A stretch of DNA of 64,000 nucleotides from Nemorincola caseinilytica (lineage in GTDB: Bacteria; Bacteroidota; Bacteroidia; Chitinophagales; Chitinophagaceae), in assembly GCF_039540515.1 (NCBI RefSeq), contig NZ_BAABFA010000018.1, positions 84,593 through 148,592 of the forward strand, in the 5' to 3' direction. Below, in pieces: positions 17,344 through 25,670 of the stretch (its first letter is position 1; each line of letters begins with the position of its first letter). The notes below the pieces were generated by a model that was not told the origin of the DNA, made no database searches, and worked only from the letters and a program-made list of their open reading frames with translations. Both the position numbers and the translations under genes were made by a program.

Positions 17344-20300
17344 ATGTCGTTACCGCCAATACTCAGATATGTATATAATCATGGCACCGAAGAGGTGATA
17401 CGCCGTGGCAAGAAGATCTTCTATACATCGGGAGTACAAATGCTGGATGTGGACCACCTGCTGGAGCAGGTGCGGTTTCGTGTGCGTAACGACCTGTACC
17501 AGAACTACTATACGGTAACGGTAAATAAATACCTGCAGCCCAAGGACCTGGCAGTGCGCTGCCAGTGCCCCTACAACCTGGGCGAGATATGCAGGCACGA
17601 GGTGGCGGCCCTTTTTCAGCTGAACGATATATTGCAGAGCGGCTTCTTTGAGAACGTGAACATTGTTTACGAGCAGAAGCACACCATAGTGCGCATGAGG
17701 CAGGTGAGCCGCCAGATGCTGCAACTGTTCACCGCCGCAGTATCGCTGGAAAAGGCCGAGATGATAGCCAATGGCGACAGGGCCATCATCATCACCAACA
17801 AGAACGGCAATATAGAGGCCAAAGTGCCCGATGAGAGCGGGGAGATATACCGCGTGACCATAAAGCAGAACGAAGAGCGGTATTTCGATACCTCTTGCGG
17901 GTGCAGCGAGAGCACGCACCCGCTGTGTGTGCATAAGGCAGCACTCTTTCTGCAGGTACTGAAGAATTTCGGGGCCAATCATTTCCAGTCCATACAGAAC
18001 TGGGACATACAGAAGAACAAGCTGCTGGAGCAATATGGCTACAGCCTGAACGATGACCTGACAGGCAAGTTCGAGTTCATATACCAGGACAATAAACCTT
18101 TTCTGCGCGTACTGGACCCTTCTATAAAGAAGGTGGGCGCGCAGGGTAGGCCGGTGGCCGCACCCGTGCAAGTGCAGGTAGCGGCACCTGTGCAGGTACA
18201 GGAAGATAAACGCCTGGGTGTGGTGTTCGACACCTCGCGTACTTCGTTCCCCTTTGTAGATGTGCTGCTGGTGGCCGGAGAGGCCACTGAGGAAGGGACC
18301 GACCTGGCGAAGGGCATAGAAAAGCTGGAGCTGGACCAGTATGTGAACCCCATGCGCTTTGTGGCAGAGGACCGCGACCTGCTGCCGGTGGTGCGCAAAT
18401 TCCAGTCGGAAGAGCTGCTGCGCTACCTGAAAAAAACGCTGCCCTTCGGCGACCTGCTGCATGACTATGGCAGCCTGCTGAAAGATATTCCGCAGGAAGA
18501 AGTGCGCACGCAGGCATGGGAATACCTGCTGCCCAAGTACCAGAAACTGCTGGACCGTTATAACAACCACCCCTTCCTGTACATGAGGAAGCCAGGTAAA
18601 ACGTTGTCGTCGCAGACGCTGGAGGCTGTAGCCTTCTCTTCTGCGCATGCGCATCCGCAGCTGGTGGTAAGGAAAGATGGGGATGACCATATAGTAGAGC
18701 TGGAATGGAACATAGATAACCGTGCAGTACCTTACAATAAGGTAACGGTGATAAACCCTGCCCTGCTGCAGTACGAGAATAGCCTGTATGCCCTTGGAGA
18801 CCTGCAGGAAATAGCCATTGCAGAACGCTTTGAGCCGGAGGGATACATGAAGGTGCCCGCAAGCAAATGGAACACTTTCCTGGAAAGTGAGCTGATGCAG
18901 TGGAGCAACCTTATATATGTGCATTTCTCTGAAGAACTGGTAGAACATGTACACAAGGCCATCACCCGCTACAGGCTGTACCTGTATGAGCGCGAGCAGA
19001 CACTGATACTGGCGCCTGCCTTCCTGTATGGTGATGTGGAGGTGAAGCCGTCTTACTTTGGCGATGTGATACAGCCGCGCAATGGCATAGTGACCATAAT
19101 GAAGCGCAACGAGCAGGCCGAGCGGGAATACATGGACCTGCTGCGCACACTGCATACCGATATAGTTTTCAATAAGAAGGATGATGTGTTCTTCCTGCCG
19201 GGCTCGGCAGTGCTTACCAACAACTGGTTCTTCCGGTTCGTGGATGTGATGCGCGAGCAGGATGTAGAGCTGCTGGGCATGGAAGGGCTGAAGAACCTGC
19301 GCGTGAATACCCACAAGCCGCAGACCCAGATACAGGTGAGCAGTGGCATAGACTGGTTCGATGCATCGGTAGAGCTCACCTTTGGCGACCAGCGGGTATC
19401 GATAATAGATGTGAAAAAGGCGCTTACCCAGCGGCAGAACTTTGTGCGCCTGAGCGATGGCTCGCTGGGCCTACTGCCAGAGGAGTGGCTGAAGAAATAC
19501 AGCCTGCTACTGAAGGTGGGCGAGGCCAAAGGCGGTAAGGTGCGCCTGAAGAAATTCCATTACAATGTGCTGGAAGAGCTGCTGGGCGAGATAAAGGAAG
19601 AGGCCCTGATAGAGGACCTGGAGGTGAAGAAGGACAAGCTGGAGCGAATACTGAGCAACGACTTCTCAAATATAGCGCCGCCGGAGCACCTGACGGCCAC
19701 ACTGAGGCCATACCAGCTGGCGGGTTTCCAATGGCTCATTTTCCTGAACGAAGCAGGGTGGGGTGGTATACTGGCCGATGATATGGGTCTTGGTAAGACC
19801 ATACAGACACTTGCTTTCTTCCAGCATTACAAGAACCATCACCCCGATGCTATATTCATGGTGGTATGCCCTACCACGCTGATGTATAACTGGGAGAACG
19901 AAATAAAGAAATTCACCCCGGAGCTTACCCATGTCATACACCATGGCCCGAAGCGCAATGCCGCACCGGCCTCGTACAAGGGTATAGACATCATCATTAC
20001 CACTTACGGCACTATGCGCAGCGATATCAAAGGCCTGCGCGAGATAGCGTTCGACTATGTGGTACTGGATGAGTCGCAATCGATAAAGAACCCGCAATCG
20101 CAGGTGGCGAAGGCATCGCTGCTGCTGAATAGCAGGAACCGGCTGGCCCTGAGCGGTACGCCCGTGCAGAACAACACCTTCGACCTGTATGCGCAGATGA
20201 ACTTCCTGAATCCCGGTATGCTGGGCAGCCGCGAGTTCTTCATGAGCGAGTTCGCTACACCTATAGACAAGTTCATGGAAGACGAGGTGAAGCAGCAGTT

Positions 20301-21090
20301 GCGCAAGCTTACGCACCCCTTTCTGCTGCGACGCACCAAGGAGCAGGTGGCAAAAGACCTGCCCGAAAAAACAGAGACCATCCTCTACTGCGAGATGGGA
20401 ACAGAGCAGCGCCGCATATACGATGCCTACCGCAATACCTACCGCTCGCAGATACTGGGCATGATAGAAGAGCAGGGCATGGAACGCTCGCAGATGCACA
20501 TATTGCAGGGCCTTACCAAGCTGCGCCAGATATGCGACTCGCCTGCCATACTGAACGAGAGTGAGCGTTTTCATAACTACTCGGTGAAGCTGGACGAACT
20601 GAGCCGCGAGATAACCGAGAACGTGGGCGACCACAAGGTGCTAGTGTTCTCGCAGTTCCTGGGTATGCTGGGCCTCATACGGCAAAAGCTCACCGAGGAG
20701 AAGATAAGCCATGTGTACTTCGACGGCAGCAGCTCATCGGCCGAGCGCGAGCGGGCCATCACCGAGTTCCAGAACAACCACGATTGCCGTGTGTTCCTCA
20801 TATCGCTGAAGGCGGGTGGTATAGGTCTGAACCTTACCGCTGCCGACTATGTGTATATAGTAGACCCATGGTGGAACCCCGCTGTAGAACAGCAGGCCAT
20901 AGACCGTACCCACCGTATAGGGCAAACAAAGAACATTTTTGCCTACCGCCTTATATGCAAGGATACACTGGAAGAGAAAATGCTGCAGCTGCAGGAGCGC
21001 AAACGTGCGCTGGCGGCAGAGCTGGTGTCTGATGACAATGCATTCATGAAACGCCTTACGAAGGATGATATAGCCTTCCTTTTCAGCTAA
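17344..21090 (+). CDS. SWIM-domain SNF2 family DNA helicase/translocase
   Basis: 1248 aa. The N-terminal region has a SWIM zinc finger (CQCPYNLGEICRHEVAAL, about residues 78-95) and a second Cys/His cluster of the same kind (CGCSESTHPLCVHKAALF, about 185-205). After a roughly 500-residue middle region comes the helicase: Walker A DDMGLGKTIQTLAFF (about 815), the DExx box LDESQSIKN, and the C-terminal helicase lobe ending DRTHRIGQT near residue 1195. SNF2 enzymes use ATP to move along double-stranded DNA and remodel bound proteins such as stalled RNA polymerase. Bacterial SWIM-SNF2 proteins are widespread and poorly characterised. Confidence 0.93.
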   Translation: MSLPPILRYVYNHGTEEVIRRGKKIFYTSGVQMLDVDHLLEQVRFRVRNDLYQNYYTVTVNKYLQPKDLAVRCQCPYNLGEICRHEVAALFQLNDILQSGFFENVNIVYEQKHTIVRMRQVSRQMLQLFTAAVSLEKAEMIANGDRAIIITNKNGNIEAKVPDESGEIYRVTIKQNEERYFDTSCGCSESTHPLCVHKAALFLQVLKNFGANHFQSIQNWDIQKNKLLEQYGYSLNDDLTGKFEFIYQDNKPFLRVLDPSIKKVGAQGRPVAAPVQVQVAAPVQVQEDKRLGVVFDTSRTSFPFVDVLLVAGEATEEGTDLAKGIEKLELDQYVNPMRFVAEDRDLLPVVRKFQSEELLRYLKKTLPFGDLLHDYGSLLKDIPQEEVRTQAWEYLLPKYQKLLDRYNNHPFLYMRKPGKTLSSQTLEAVAFSSAHAHPQLVVRKDGDDHIVELEWNIDNRAVPYNKVTVINPALLQYENSLYALGDLQEIAIAERFEPEGYMKVPASKWNTFLESELMQWSNLIYVHFSEELVEHVHKAITRYRLYLYEREQTLILAPAFLYGDVEVKPSYFGDVIQPRNGIVTIMKRNEQAEREYMDLLRTLHTDIVFNKKDDVFFLPGSAVLTNNWFFRFVDVMREQDVELLGMEGLKNLRVNTHKPQTQIQVSSGIDWFDASVELTFGDQRVSIIDVKKALTQRQNFVRLSDGSLGLLPEEWLKKYSLLLKVGEAKGGKVRLKKFHYNVLEELLGEIKEEALIEDLEVKKDKLERILSNDFSNIAPPEHLTATLRPYQLAGFQWLIFLNEAGWGGILADDMGLGKTIQTLAFFQHYKNHHPDAIFMVVCPTTLMYNWENEIKKFTPELTHVIHHGPKRNAAPASYKGIDIIITTYGTMRSDIKGLREIAFDYVVLDESQSIKNPQSQVAKASLLLNSRNRLALSGTPVQNNTFDLYAQMNFLNPGMLGSREFFMSEFATPIDKFMEDEVKQQLRKLTHPFLLRRTKEQVAKDLPEKTETILYCEMGTEQRRIYDAYRNTYRSQILGMIEEQGMERSQMHILQGLTKLRQICDSPAILNESERFHNYSVKLDELSREITENVGDHKVLVFSQFLGMLGLIRQKLTEEKISHVYFDGSSSSAERERAITEFQNNHDCRVFLISLKAGGIGLNLTAADYVYIVDPWWNPAVEQQAIDRTHRIGQTKNIFAYRLICKDTLEEKMLQLQERKRALAAELVSDDNAFMKRLTKDDIAFLFS

Positions 21091-21117
21091 TGCCATTGCA
21101 TTTCTGTAAATGCGAAG

Positions 21118-21145
21118 TTGTGCGCCCGTTTTTTTACTATTTTTG
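21118..21145 (+). promoter_or_regulatory. Bacteroidota-type promoter for the FN3-type gene
   Basis: TTG at 21118-21120, a 17-nt spacer, then TATTTTTG at 21138-21145, both exact. It implies a leader of about 130 nt before the ATG at 21282. Confidence 0.6.
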
Positions 21146-21281
21146 AGTATATTATATATGCAGCGCCAGCAGCGCCTGTAGCATATGTGACGAATGGCTT
21201 TGTGCAGTAAGGGCAGGCTGGCCATGACCCCTTGTTGCTGACCGAAGCGTTCATTGTTGACCCAGGTATCTCAGCTATTCT

Positions 21282-22787
21282 ATGAAGACCATTATTGGCA
21301 TTTTATCTCTGCTCCTGTTCAGTTCCATTTCATTCGCACAGGAGAATATCGTGAACCTGATGGCGCAAAGCCCCGACGGCAAGACCGTAAAACTGGTATG
21401 GTTCTTCAATTCGGTACAGATGGATATGTCGGGTTTCGACATAAAAAGGAAGGACGGCCTGGGCGACTGGAAGAAGCTCAACTCTGCCCCGCTGATGCCG
21501 GGCATATCTTTGAAAAAAGACCTGATACCTGCAGGGCCTGATGGGATAGAGATAGCCAGGGTGAAGGAAAAGCTGAAAGACCTGCTGAAGAACGGCTCTG
21601 TGCAGGAATACAGCTATCCTGCATTTATGGCCAGGTGGAAGGCCGGAGACAAAGCCATACAGGACATCTTCATGCTGGCCGAGCTGGACTTCGATGTGTC
21701 GCTGATGAGCGGCTTCGGCTTCGTGGACCGCACCGTAACACAGAGGATAGACTACCAGTATGGCCTGTTCGTACATGGTACCAATGTGCAACTGGCGCAG
21801 GTAAGCTGGAACTATGGCGAGATACCCGATCTGAATGTGGTGCAGGACATCACATCGCGCGTGGACCCCGGTACCAGCAGGGGGGTACACCTGGTATGGA
21901 ATGCCGATATGGACAAGGTAAAGGCCGGGTATGTGACAGGCTTCAACATCTATAAGCGTGGCATACGCCTCAACGACCGTCCCATTGCAGTGGCCGAGGG
22001 CAAAGGTAGGGCGTCAGAGTTCGAATGGCTGGATAAGACCGGCTCTGCTACCACTATGGACCAGTACAGCATCAGCGCGCAATCATTGTTCGGTATAGAA
22101 GGTATCATCAGGTCTTACACCTTTCACCCGCACGAGCACCCGGCCGAATACAAGAAGCCTATCGTTACCAACCTTACATCGCTGGGGTACTACTTCAAAG
22201 ACGGTATGAGCATAGAGTGGAGCTTCCCGCCGGAGTATGAACGATTCATAAAGGGGTTCTATGTAGAGAAGGATAATATGCCTGCGGGCTATATGCGCAC
22301 ATCGGCATTGCTGAACCGGGCTACGAGGTCGTATATAGACAGGTCGGGCTCGCAGGCCAACTATTATATAAGGGTGCGTGTAGTGGCCATATACGAGGAC
22401 CGCAGCGTGATAAACGGTGTAGAGCGCCTTTTCAATTACTTCCCTTCGCCGGAGGCGCCCAAGCCGCACAATACGGTGATAAAGGCGGTGATGGATAATA
22501 ACAGGCGGCAGATGCTGCATATATCGTGGGACCCGCCAATAAACGGCGACAACACTACACACCACTACAGGCTGTACCAGTACGATGCCCTGAATGATAA
22601 GTTCGTGCTGCAGGCCGATGACCTGCCGTTAAGGCCTGCCATGTACAAACTGCCGGTACCACAGGGTAATGGCGGCAGCTACAAATTCTATGTAGTGGCT
22701 GTGAACAAGGCAGGTACCGAAAGCATGCCCGGCGATGTGGCCACCTGGCAACCCACTACCACCGACCAGGTGTCGCAGGGCAGGTGA
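21282..22787 (+). CDS. Secreted fibronectin type III-like repeat protein
   Basis: 501 aa with a signal peptide ending SFAQ (residue 20). The chain consists of beta-sandwich units of fibronectin type III character, most clearly at the C-terminus, where LHISWDPP is followed by THHYRLYQYD and a final KFYVVAVNKAGTES. An earlier unit has VHLVWNADM and GFNIYKRG. No sorting domain is recognised at the C-terminus and no catalytic motif is visible. It is probably an extracytoplasmic binding or structural protein. It is convergent with the DUF1835 gene (24-nt gap). Confidence 0.75.
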   Translation: MKTIIGILSLLLFSSISFAQENIVNLMAQSPDGKTVKLVWFFNSVQMDMSGFDIKRKDGLGDWKKLNSAPLMPGISLKKDLIPAGPDGIEIARVKEKLKDLLKNGSVQEYSYPAFMARWKAGDKAIQDIFMLAELDFDVSLMSGFGFVDRTVTQRIDYQYGLFVHGTNVQLAQVSWNYGEIPDLNVVQDITSRVDPGTSRGVHLVWNADMDKVKAGYVTGFNIYKRGIRLNDRPIAVAEGKGRASEFEWLDKTGSATTMDQYSISAQSLFGIEGIIRSYTFHPHEHPAEYKKPIVTNLTSLGYYFKDGMSIEWSFPPEYERFIKGFYVEKDNMPAGYMRTSALLNRATRSYIDRSGSQANYYIRVRVVAIYEDRSVINGVERLFNYFPSPEAPKPHNTVIKAVMDNNRRQMLHISWDPPINGDNTTHHYRLYQYDALNDKFVLQADDLPLRPAMYKLPVPQGNGGSYKFYVVAVNKAGTESMPGDVATWQPTTTDQVSQGR

Positions 22788-22811
22788 TGCGCTATATATC
22801 TGCATAGCAGA

Positions 22812-23666
22812 TCATCCGTTGCCTTCTACCGGCTGCACGCCTTCTGTAACGAAGTCCAGCTCGCCGCTGGGTATCTTCACGTCGAAGTCCTTTAGTCCCT
22901 TTGTGGTATCGCCCTGTATGCGCAGGCGGTCGGTAGCGGCCATTTCGCGCAGGCGCCAGCCCAGGTACAGGTCGCCGGTGGGTATGTTGTGTTTGGCCAT
23001 GGCCTGGTTCACCACCTTCGATGCCTTCTGGAACTGCTGTGTGCAGAAGCCGAACAGCAGGGTATCGTAATGCTCTGCCGGCCGCGATGCTATGCGTTTT
23101 GCGCCTTCCAGCGTGCGTATGGCGCCGTTCTCGTTCACCAGCTTGCGCCACTCTTCGCCATCGGTCTCTATTTCGGCATAGGATACCTGGCGGGCCAGGC
23201 GTTTTGCTTTCACTATCTCTTTGGGGCGCAGCTCGCTTATGTTCTTTGGGTAGAATACCTTGCCGTTCTCATCGAGGAAGGGCAGGCCGGCTATGTTGAC
23301 CACAAAGAAGCGGCCGGGATATTTGCCCAGGTATTTCGTGGTCCACAGTAGGGTGCATATATCGGCGGGCCAGGGAGCTATCCATACCCATGCTTTTATG
23401 TCTTCGTTGGCGGCCATGGCGGCGCTCACCTGTAGCAGTCGCTCGGTATCATCTACCTGTATGGGGCTTTTGTCGCTTACTACTACCTGCTGCCAGAATG
23501 CGCTGCGGAGGTCGGAGAACTTTTGGCCATCCTCGGTCTTCTGTATGGGGCCCAGGTTCAGCAGGTCTCTTATCACTACTATCTCGCCTTCCAGTTCGGG
23601 GGTGGTGGTCATTGCCTCGGCCAGCGGTGCGGCTGCCATATCGCCTATCACTATGTGGTATATCAT
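22812..23666 (-). CDS. DUF1835 domain protein
   Basis: 284 aa, cytoplasmic. The N-terminus MIYHIVIGDMAAAPLAEAM and the following IVVIRDLLNLGPI are diagnostic of DUF1835, with a conserved LLTTKYLG-type region (here LLWTTKYLGKYPG) and a helical C-terminal DUF3658-like half. The family is common in Bacteroidota and Firmicutes and has no established activity. A -7 element on the minus strand (CAAAAATA at 23688-23695, reading TATTTTTG) lies 22 nt upstream of this start and supports it. Confidence 0.85.
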   Translation of the reverse strand: MIYHIVIGDMAAAPLAEAMTTTPELEGEIVVIRDLLNLGPIQKTEDGQKFSDLRSAFWQQVVVSDKSPIQVDDTERLLQVSAAMAANEDIKAWVWIAPWPADICTLLWTTKYLGKYPGRFFVVNIAGLPFLDENGKVFYPKNISELRPKEIVKAKRLARQVSYAEIETDGEEWRKLVNENGAIRTLEGAKRIASRPAEHYDTLLFGFCTQQFQKASKVVNQAMAKHNIPTGDLYLGWRLREMAATDRLRIQGDTTKGLKDFDVKIPSGELDFVTEGVQPVEGNG

Positions 23667-23736
23667 GCGCCTGTATACTTAGTGCGGCAAAAATAACGAG
23701 ACGGCAGCAAATACGCCCGGCGAGCTATTAGTACTA

Positions 23737-23745
23737 TGTGGATAA
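23737..23745 (-). promoter_or_regulatory. Perfect DnaA box
   Basis: TGTGGATAA on the plus strand reads TTATCCACA on the minus strand. It lies inside the repeat-rich gap between the DUF1835 gene and the AIPR remnant, and part of it belongs to a dispersed repeat that also contains GATCCACAGG. Confidence 0.4.
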
Positions 23746-23749
23746 CGGG

Positions 23750-23775
23750 GGAACCTTGATCCACAGGATGTAAGG
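23750..23775. repeat. Dispersed repeat, GAACCTTGAT...GGATGTAAGGA, copy 1
   Basis: GAACCTTGAT, CCACA, then GGATGTAAGGA. A second copy at 24191-24246 has the same two ends but carries a 30-nt palindromic insert in place of CCACA. Confidence 0.55.
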
Positions 23776-23876
23776 AAGACAGAAGGTATAAATGCGCATT
23801 TTTGACGGAAATTTTTTGTGGGAGGGTGTTTTTATTGGCTATCAATATGTTATAGCGGTTTTCGCCTCATTTCATG

Positions 23877-24077
23877 CACATTTTGTGTCGGTATTATGTA
23901 CCTGAAATGTACATTTTGTGTACCTAAAATGTCGGTCTGTGTCGGTTTTATGTCGGTCGATAAGCCCCTCCCGGCCCTGCCTCCCAGCAGGCAGGCTCTC
24001 CCAAAGGGGGGAGATGGTATGTTGAGCGCTGTAGATGTAGTAGAAATGTCTTTATGCAGGTATATGTACATTTTGTG
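23877..24077. repeat. Degenerate short repeats, ACATTTTGTG and GTCGGT
   Basis: ACATTTTGTG occurs at 23878, 23911 and 24068, and TGTCGGT occurs four times between 23886 and 23957, in a non-coding stretch. A REP-like hairpin sits between them. This gap (23667-24366) holds only repeats and no credible gene. Confidence 0.5.
23963..24016. repeat. REP-like hairpin repeat, copy 2 (long variant)
   Basis: It begins AAGCCCCTCCCGG and ends GGGGGGAGATGG. Between them is the insert CCTGCCT...AGGCAGGCTCTCC, which makes an inner hairpin. The copy at 60477 has the same insert. Confidence 0.7.
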
Positions 24078-24190
24078 CAGGTGCGGGCCACTTTAAGGAT
24101 GGTAGGTGGCACCTGTAACAAATATGGGGTATGGGTGGGAAGTGGCCAAAATAATGTGAGATGATGTGCAGGAAAGTGCACATGATGGGT

Positions 24191-24246
24191 GAACCTTGAT
24201 GCGTCCGCCATTGCCTGCGGCTTTGGCGGACGAGGAAGGATGTAAG
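24191..24246. repeat. Dispersed repeat copy 2 with nested palindrome
   Basis: GAACCTTGAT (24191-24200) and GGATGTAAGGA at the end flank an insert with arms CGTCCGCC (24202-24209) and GGCGGACG (24225-24232). It looks like one repeat inserted into another. Confidence 0.5.
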
Positions 24247-24270
24247 GATGGGCGTGGTGTGTGTTTTCGC

Positions 24271-24312
24271 AGATCGGAGATCTGGTGCCGCTGCGACGTA
24301 GTCGGAGACTAC
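24271..24312. repeat. Two GGA-triloop hairpins
   Basis: AGATC-GGA-GATCT (24271-24283) and GTAGTC-GGA-GACTAC (24298-24312) share the loop GGA and differ in stem. A third such hairpin, GGTC-GGA-GACC, is at 55881-55891. They abut the left edge of the AT-rich AIPR remnant. Confidence 0.55.
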
Positions 24313-24366
24313 GCCGAACGGAGAACAATATTAGCAATCAGGCCAGAAGAATATAAATTGCCGAAT

Positions 24367-25538
24367 ATGCCCAAAGCATTTTATATCCTTACTCCTGTTG
24401 AGCAATTATACAAAATGTACAACGAGGCTAAAGAAAGGGAATATCCACTTTTTGAGGCAAACATAAGAGAGTATTTGGGTCGAAATGCGATTAATAAAGG
24501 AATTATTGAAACATTAAAGCACCCCCAGGATCGAAGCAATTTTTTCTATTATAATAATGGAGTTACGATAGTTTGTAACAACGTAAAAACTGCGGCAAAT
24601 TCTAATCAAATTGAAGTGATAAAACCGCAGATAGTTAATGGGTGTCAAACTGTAAATTCTATCAATGAGGTTTTAAGCACCTATACGCATGAGGATATTA
24701 CCAAAGAGTTCAGCGGAACTTTTGTTATGGTAAAAATATTGCAAGTTGTTGAGACGAAACAATCTTTCTATAGAGACGTAGTGAAGTATACCAACAAACA
24801 AAATTCTATTAATGAAAATGTTTTCGGAGGTAAAACAGATTTGTTTGTCAGAGTTCAAAAAGAATTTAAAGAGCGAGGATTTTTATTATTAATAAAACCG
24901 AGTGATAAAAATACATTTTCATCCGAGTATTGTACAAAAGAGAAGCTAAATGAATTATTAAAACTCGCGAATGGGTTTTCAAAAAGATAAGCATAGATTT
25001 TACGGAATTAAGCGATTTATTCGTTCCGTTGGACAAATTGTTACAGGTTTATCTAGCCTTTATCAAAGACGGCCATCTTGCTTATACAAAGAAAAACGCA
25101 GTACTAAAGGAAACAACTGACATATATAAAGGTTATTCCTTAAAAGTAAATCAGTACTTGACATGTGATAATTTAATTCGATTATATTTGATTTACTTAC
25201 GCGCAGAAAGAGAACGTGCAACAAGTGACGATAAGAGAACTCCTATACCTTATTACGTTATTGGATTTTTTGGGCACTTCATTAATAATAAGGAAAATAG
25301 TAATAATGTCATTGAGAACATTTTTGAGGAAAAAAATAGTCTTTTTGAATCATTTTATAGATACCTGTGTAAGCTAACCAAACAGTACAAGAAAAATCAT
25401 CCGGAACAGGAATATAATACATTAATTAAGAAACCAATAGACAAGGTTATTTTAGCTAAGCAAATAGACGATTTGAACGATATATTATTAGACGCAGATC
25501 CAAATTTGAAGAACTTTTTTGCTGAGATTTCGAAGTAG
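24367..25538 (+). pseudogene. Truncated, frameshifted AIPR (abortive infection) protein gene
   Basis: The AIPR core is clear: FEANIREYLGRNAINKGI, then SNFFYYNNGVTIVC and QIVNGCQTVNSINEV. The usual N-terminal 200 or so residues are missing: upstream of about 24325 the sequence turns into dispersed repeats. A one-base loss in an A-run (24981-24985) shifts the frame after GFSK, giving a stop at 24988-24990. Reading with one extra A continues as KKISIDFTELSDLFVPL through to TAG at 25536-25538. AIPR proteins belong to phage-defence modules. The DNA is much more AT-rich than its neighbours, with mixed Ile codons, so it was probably acquired. It is now almost certainly non-functional, unless a shortened product starts at 24367 and the shift is a sequencing error. 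Confidence 0.8.
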
Positions 25539-25559
25539 GTTTTTTAAGCTTAACTCTTT

Positions 25560-25568
25560 TGTGGATAA
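25560..25568 (-). promoter_or_regulatory. Perfect DnaA box after the AIPR remnant
   Basis: TGTGGATAA on the plus strand reads TTATCCACA on the minus strand. It lies about 20 nt after the AIPR stop codon and 100 nt before parC. Confidence 0.35.
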
Positions 25569-25641
25569 CTTCCCTGCACCTATCCCCGACAATAGATATT
25601 TTTGTTGGGTCGTAATGGGTGTGGCAGGAACTACCGGCTCG

Positions 25642-25669
25642 CGACCTACGACTCATGACTCACGACTAC
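25642..25669. repeat. Heptamer tandem array touching the parC start codon
   Basis: Units CGACCTA, CGACTCA, TGACTCA and CGACTAC follow one another and end one base before the ATG at 25671. Confidence 0.65.
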
Positions 25670-25670
25670 G

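Noticed and set aside
17350..19314. 654-codon open frame on the minus strand inside the SNF2 gene
   Set aside because: It is the antisense of a well-supported coding sequence. Codon bias (frequent ATA, CTG, GCC) keeps some antisense frames open over long distances, and the product has no recognisable domain.
24196..24366. N-terminal extension of the AIPR frame
   Set aside because: This part runs through palindromic dispersed repeats and does not match the AIPR family; it is in frame only by chance.
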